Of a stretch of DNA of 64,000 nt, positions 59,120 through 64,000 are shown in pieces. A program made the position numbers and the translations under genes. Source of the stretch: Amoebophrya sp. A120 (lineage: Eukaryota > Sar > Dinophyceae > Syndiniales > Amoebophryaceae); assembly GCA_905178155.1 (NCBI GenBank), contig CAJINV010000001.1, forward strand, positions 1,166,606 through 1,230,605, given 5' to 3'. Each line of letters starts with the position of its first letter. Positions within the stretch are counted from its first letter, which is position 1. A model generated the notes under the pieces. It saw nothing but the letters and a program-made list of their open reading frames with translations, ran no database searches and was not told the DNA's origin.

Positions 59120-60462
59120 ACGAACTGCGTGCAGCAAAAAAGTTTTTGTAAACTCCCCCGGATTTTTTCATTTTCAGCTTTTGCTGTTTGTGACTCACCA
59201 TCAACAAACAGAGTGTAGAGCAACATAAGTATCAGCTTGTCCGTCATTTCTGAACAAGTACTTGATTGTTTGATGTGCAAGGAGTCGTGTGCAGATATCG
59301 ATGTATTACGGAGGTGCGCCTCCAAAAGGAAGGTCAATGTTGATAAAAGGAAGATGCTTCTCGCGGGTCTTGCTGTGTCGATATTCTATGAGTTCTGCTC
59401 GTCGTTCCGAAAATAAATCTCGAGGAAATATACCATGTCATCAATCATATTCCCTCAAAATAATCGTTGCGCAGGGATCAAGCTCGCTTATTCGCATCCG
59501 TTTTGCTAAGCACATTTTCTGCAGGTAGTTTCTTTCGAACTTTTATTTGTTGCGGAGGGACGTGAAGGACGCGCCCAACCGTGTCAAGACCATATCAGAT
59601 TTGCGGTCACAGCTGTTTTTCTTTGCGGTGTACCACTACAAAGCAGAGCGCAATCTGTTTTACAACCTGATATTGAAGTTTTTTGCTACTTCTAGCCACC
59701 AAGAAGACAGGATTTGAATCTGTCTCGAGTTTTCATTTGCGGCGGTTTCCGTTTTCCCGAAGAACCTTGTTGAGTGTCATTGCATGTTGGCGCCTGCGAG
59801 GTCCCAGGTTTAAGACTGCCTTCGGTTGTTGAAATGAACGATAAGTAAAGACTTCTCGGTCTCATCTCTGGTGAGCATGCTACGTCCTGGACCATCAAGA
59901 AAAGCAAGTCGGTAGTCGTCCTCTTCTGTTTTCAACTTCTGCGTAAATTGGATTCGGTTTCCGCTGCGCTCTCTGACCCGGTCGGTTTTCTCGTTGCCCG
60001 CTAGGAACTTACTTAGCAAATGTCGGTTGACAAATACTAGCGAACCTTTCTACGTCGGTTATTTTCAAAGGCGAGCGGCCTACTGATTTTACTTCTCGTC
60101 AGCGCGGCCCCGTTTGCGTGCTTGCACGGAGTGCTGTCATACTCGTGTGCACACGTGTCTCACTCCTCTTGATTGATTCGCCAGGAAGATCATCAATGTT
60201 TGAAGAACCCCACAAGGACATCGATTTTCTGTCGTGACACTGAGGATATGACAACCAAGAAGAAAAAACTACTTTTTTATACATTATTCCCCCAGACTTT
60301 ACATTTGATTTTTTCTCATCGCAAGCCCCCTAATGAATTAAGATTAACACGCGGATAAAGAGAAGCGTGAACAAAGCAACTCTTACTTTTCCTCGAGTTG
60401 CGTTTATTGAATCGTGCTTCTATCTAAGTAGTACTTAAAAACCTCGGCGAACTTCTTCTACC
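59120..60462. other. Spacer
   Basis: No coding frame or element recognised. Confidence 0.4.
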
Positions 60463-63400
60463 ATGAGAAGCGGAAGCAGTAGCGGATTACCCTTGCAGGC
60501 GGCGGCCCCCGGCGGCCCTCTCGGGACAACGACAACTCATCCGGGCGGGCGGAAATTATGCTTTTCGCGGTTTCTCGGCCGCACACTCACGATCCTGCTG
60601 ACCGCCGGAAATGCGGCAAACGACTTGGGTACTAGTACGAACATGGGTCTTCTACGCCCCGCCTTGGCGAAGGAACAACTGCAGGAGCCATCTTCGGGCG
60701 CGACCCCCCGCGGGAACAACTACAACCCGGCGGCCGCTCCACCGCGGACCCAGAAGGAACATCTTCAACAAGCGACTTTTCCGTTTCCCAAGCTGCCTCT
60801 GCCCGTGCTTTCCCAAACTGCGGTAGAGGACAGTGCGCTTCTCGCGGGTATTCGACGACATGAGGCGAAAATGCGCGAGTTGCTGCAGTACGGAAAAGTT
60901 GTGCACCCGGGCGGGGGGCAGACCAACCGGAAAGGACGCGGAATGGCCGCAATGGAGTCCCACGCGAGCCGGGAGAACGCAAATCACGACATGGCAGGAG
61001 CAAAGGAGATGAAGCGCCAGATGAAAACAAGAACGCTAAAGCACCACTGGAACAACAAGAACGCGACTGCTGTGGCAGACTCAGGGTCGCGGTCGCCGCG
61101 ACGCAGTTTGACCCACCACGACGACCTGAATCCGGACTATCCGGATATGAAATACGTGGAATTCCGCGGTGACCGGATTGACCGCAAAGACGAACGGCCA
61201 ACCAGTCTGTGCTTGTCGTTATTCGCCCCGGACCACGACCACTGCACCCGGAATCCGATCACCAACGGCCAGGCGCAAGTCACCCTCCCGCTGTTGCCGG
61301 CCGGGTGCAAAGACGACCCCGGGTGCAATAGTTGTGTCCAACTGATGATTGCCGGCGCAGTCTACTACGCGGGTGTGCACTGCGACACCCCGAACGCGTG
61401 TGCTACGGGACAAAGCGGCGTGTCGTGCCAACAGGCAGCCCATCTAGCCGTTTATTACTCAAACTACTACAAGGAGCTGCGCACCATAGGCCAGAACACG
61501 GGGCCAGAGTCCGTTTCTCCGCATTTTGTGACGGACACCCGCCACTGGCAACACTTTCTTCCGGTGGGTGTCTGTCGGGACAGTACGGGCGAGCTTCCGA
61601 AGCTGTCCGATGGGACAACTACGGCTGCGCTATGCAAGAAAAAAAGAACAAAAGCTGTGTAAGTAGTGTAGGTCTGCAATGCAAAATATGCAAAACAGTT
61701 TCAGTGACAGTTGTCATGCGGCTGGCCAGCCTTCGCGTCCTTTTTTCATACCTCGTGCTGTGTTCACAGTATACTAGCATGATTTCCTGCTGATGCGGAA
61801 CAAATTTGTCATGCTGTCAGCACACTAAAACACACCTACTCTCGTCACGCAGTTTTTTTCTTGGATATGGTTACGATGGCTCCTACCGGCGTTTTGAGGG
61901 CCGCAACACGGGGTCCTGCGGCGAGCCGGTGTCGGTTTTGCAACCTCCTTGCTCGTCCATTTACAGTTCGGGGTGCTCGGCGGCGCTAGACAGGACCTTC
62001 ACGTGGCCTGTTCACGGTGGGGATCAAAACCTGCAAGTCTCTCCGACCGGGGATCCATACGAAACCGCCGCACTCACCGCACAGCGGTACTGCGACGCCA
62101 ACCGGGGCACCTGCCAGGGATTCTATGTGTCGAAGATACCCCACCGCGGGTGGTGGGCTGCTTACGGACTTGGTGCGACTCACAGCTTTCGCTTCATTAG
62201 GCCGCTCAGTAGCACGGACAAAATTCAATCGAGCCCGGAGACCTACAAGCCGCAGGTCGGCATGTCGACCGTGTCTGCCGCGTCCTGCTCTACCGGCGGT
62301 GTGTATATCAGTGAGCACGGGGCTACTGTGGAATTTGACCTGTACGTGAGAGCGGTGGGTGCCTTGTCTTGCCCGGAGTGGGTTGAAGGCATCGAGAAGC
62401 TGGCGGGGGGCACGGACGAAAAACAGGGCTGCGTTATCCTAGGCAAAAACGTCCCCACCCCAAAATCAAGAGAAATCTGCTAGACAAATCAGCCAGCTTT
62501 GGTTGATGTCCTGCCTGACAATTTTGGCCTCGTAGCGTGTTCCTGTTTAGCTTCTTCAGCAGCATCACAGATCTAGCCTATCACCCTGATTGGAGCGCGA
62601 CAAATTGCGAATCACGGCTAGAAGCATATAAATCGAATGCTTGCTTATGCTTCTCATGGGGCTCCACACGAGAAATATTTTTAGCATGCGCCTCTGCGTT
62701 GCAGCTATAGGGTGGGGACGTTTTTGCATAGGATATGCGGACCTGCGTACCAGAACCGCGTGTGCAGCAACAAGGAGAATGGCTACTGCAACGAGGCGAC
62801 GGGGCGGTGCGAGGCGACGCCCCCCACTGCGGACGCGGTCGGCCGTGCGTTCGCGGGCACGTACACGCGAACCGAACTGTGGGACTTTTATTCCTACCCT
62901 GGCTGCACGGACACCTCTACGGGCTCGTTCACTCACGACGGTCAGGTGTTTGGGAACAAGTGGTTCACGGAGGCCTTTTACAACACGGGTCAGATGGTCC
63001 TGCAGACGGCCGAGGTCCTCAGTTGGGGGGTGTGCGACATCAACACGGACGATATCACAAGGAAAAGTCCCCCCTCTCCATATCAAAAGGAAGTTTCTGT
63101 TGCTGGACTTGCGGATACAAATCAGGTTTGTCTTGCAGTAGAGGACTGCAGGCTCCTGCCAAGCCTGAGTAGAGAGCTTTTGGCCTAGGCGCTTAGCATG
63201 AGAAACGACTATGCTGTAGGCCCAACAGCATCACAAACCGCCTGCATAATGCGGCAAAGCCTGTGGAGTTGTCTTCTTGCAAGACAGACGTGATTTGTGG
63301 TCTCAAAGCAGCAAGACAAATGTCCGGAAACATACTTTTTCGATATGGGGAGGGGGGATTTTTCCTCTCAATAGACGAGCGCGACGAAGTGGAGCGGCGG

Positions 63401-64000
63401 GTGGAGGTGCCCTTCGCGGCCGGCCTGCAGTCCATATGGATTGCAAATATGTCTGGGTCTGGAAGAGTACAAACTTGTGATGCGCATTTCAGAACACAGA
63501 AAAATCTCTGATGCATAGATAGCAAAAGCTGCCCACTTTCTGTCACCAAATGGGGCGACATTTGTCATGCGGATTCGGCATTGCGAACGCTTCTCGAAAC
63601 CTGTGTGATGCTAGAGCTTCCATGCCAAACCTTCTACGTCATGCAAAAACAGCATGAGTCCAGACCCAGACACTTTTACATTTGATAGTCCACCTGCGAG
63701 GGCGATTTCCCGGCGTGCTCCAACACCTGTCCCACCGCCTTCAATGGGGTCTGCGAGGATGGAGGCGCGGACGCGGAAGTTGCGGCGAACGCAGCCTTTG
63801 TCGGCGTGGACCCGCCCCGGTCAAAGGGCGGGAACCAGGTCGGCGCGGTATTACAATGAAAAATGCCCCCTCCCCATATCAAAACGGAAATCTGTGATGC
63901 AGATTTGGGGTCACAAATCAGCTTTGTGATGCTAGAAGGCAAAAGATGCGGACTGTAGTGCTGTCTAGCGTGGGAAAGCCTTGCAGCTCCAGGATGACAG
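60463..64000 (+). CDS. Cys-rich secreted or membrane protein, 3' end outside window
   Basis: I do not recognise the family. ATG 60463 is followed by a hydrophobic segment (FLGRTLTILLTAGNAA) near residue 40 that may act as a signal anchor, then a basic low-complexity stretch. From about residue 250 it is Cys-rich and extracellular-looking: HDHCTRNPITNGQAQVTLPL, CKDDPGCNSCVQL, CDTPNACATGQSGVSCQQA, then GSCGEPVSVLQPPCSSIYSS, TAQRYCDANRGTCQGFYVSK and SNKENGYCNEATGRC. Spaced Cys pairs suggest several disulfide-bonded modules. IE46-IE50 cut it; IE50 runs off the end with the gene still open. A role at the cell surface is inferred only from composition. Confidence 0.65.
61631..61867. mobile_element. 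Introner element IE46 (family 7)
   Basis: Termini TATGCAAGAAAAAAAG and CAGTTTTTTTCTTGGATA. Flanks TGCGC/TGGTT do not match, but excision of element plus 5 bp stays in frame (GTTTAA to HDGSYRR). A GTAAGT donor (61659) and CAG acceptor (ending 61852) inside the element also give an open frame. Confidence 0.75.
62435..62735. mobile_element. Introner element IE47 (family 2)
   Basis: Termini TATCCTAGGCAAAAACGTCC and GGACGTTTTTGCATAGGATA. Flanks TGCGT/TGCGG differ at one base. Excision joins EKQGC to VPAYQN (or GPAYQN, depending on the copy kept). Confidence 0.9.
63053..63373. mobile_element. Introner element IE48 (family 3)
   Basis: Termini TATCACAAGGAAAAGTCCCC and GGATTTTTCCTCTCAATA. Perfect duplication GACGA. 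Excision joins NTDE to RDEVER. The interior is the reverse complement of IE21. Confidence 0.92.
63435..63687. mobile_element. Introner element IE49 (family 1)
   Basis: Termini TATGGATTGCAAATATGTCT and AGACACTTTTACATTTGATA. Perfect duplication GTCCA. Excision joins AGLQS to TCEGDF. Confidence 0.92.
63849..64000. mobile_element. Introner element IE50 (family 6/3 hybrid, partial)
   Basis: Left end TATTACAATGAAAAATGCCC (family 6) leads into a family 3 interior (CCCCATATCAAAACGG), as in IE25. Left flank CGCGG. The right end lies beyond the window. Confidence 0.85.

Noticed and set aside
4515-63687. Bacterial insertion sequences or ordinary MITEs interrupting (killing) the genes
   Set aside because: Too many conserved genes would be dead; precise removal restores every motif, so they behave as introns.
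1-64000. tRNA, snRNA or spliced-leader genes
   Set aside because: I looked for typical T-loop/B-box and leader sequences by eye and found no convincing case; a covariance-model scan would be needed to exclude them.

Overview
This window looks like nuclear DNA of an alveolate in the dinoflagellate lineage, most like a syndinian parasite such as Amoebophrya. Every gene I can support lies on the + strand, giving a one-way array of about 14 genes. Exons are GC-rich and use the standard stop codons. Spacers of 0.5-1.9 kb are more AT-rich. Ordinary GT-AG introns (often G|GTACTT or G|GTATAA at the donor) sit beside about 50 very unusual introns. I saw no rRNA, tRNA, CRISPR array, operon, transposase gene or clear promoter or terminator.

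Layout: 5'-truncated PCF11-like mRNA 3'-end factor (65-1667); ankyrin protein (2850-6238); rhomboid-like membrane protein (7427-9663); pepsin-type aspartic protease (10157-12838); SLIP-GC-like GTPase fused to a RING finger (13909-18727); a secreted or membrane protein gene of unresolved, possibly broken structure (19283-23502); glutathionyl-hydroquinone reductase (24382-27168); a very large Golgi-type protein with FkbM-like, PAN, EGF-like and GT15 mannosyltransferase parts (28826-38064); a second ankyrin protein (39609-41575); an NCBP3-like RNA-binding protein (43489-46676); a vacuolar sorting receptor (47838-51358); a calpain (52122-56311); a PARP-type zinc-finger protein (57387-59119); and a Cys-rich secreted protein that runs off the right end (60463-64000). 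Several products belong to the secretory and lysosomal route (sorting receptor, aspartic protease, Golgi mannosyltransferase), but neighbours show no operon-like logic.

The main signal is a set of about 50 introner elements (IE1-IE50), roughly 13 kb or a fifth of the window. Each is a 144-396 bp inverted-repeat element beginning TAT/TAC and ending ATA, inserted inside a codon or between codons. Thirty-four of the 49 complete elements have a perfect 5-bp direct repeat and nine more have one mismatch. Removing the element plus one repeat copy restores the conserved protein in frame in nearly every case; the reading frame around IE28 and IE29 is uncertain. Only one of the perfect repeats (AAAGG) could be spliced with GT-AG ends. 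At least ten terminal-repeat families are present, all sharing short internal words such as TTGTCATGC. The elements occur in both orientations, some are hybrids of two families, and I saw none in the spacers. Invasive non-canonical introns with inverted and direct repeats are reported for Amoebophrya; the family structure, hybrids, shared inner words and age differences described here are read from this sequence.
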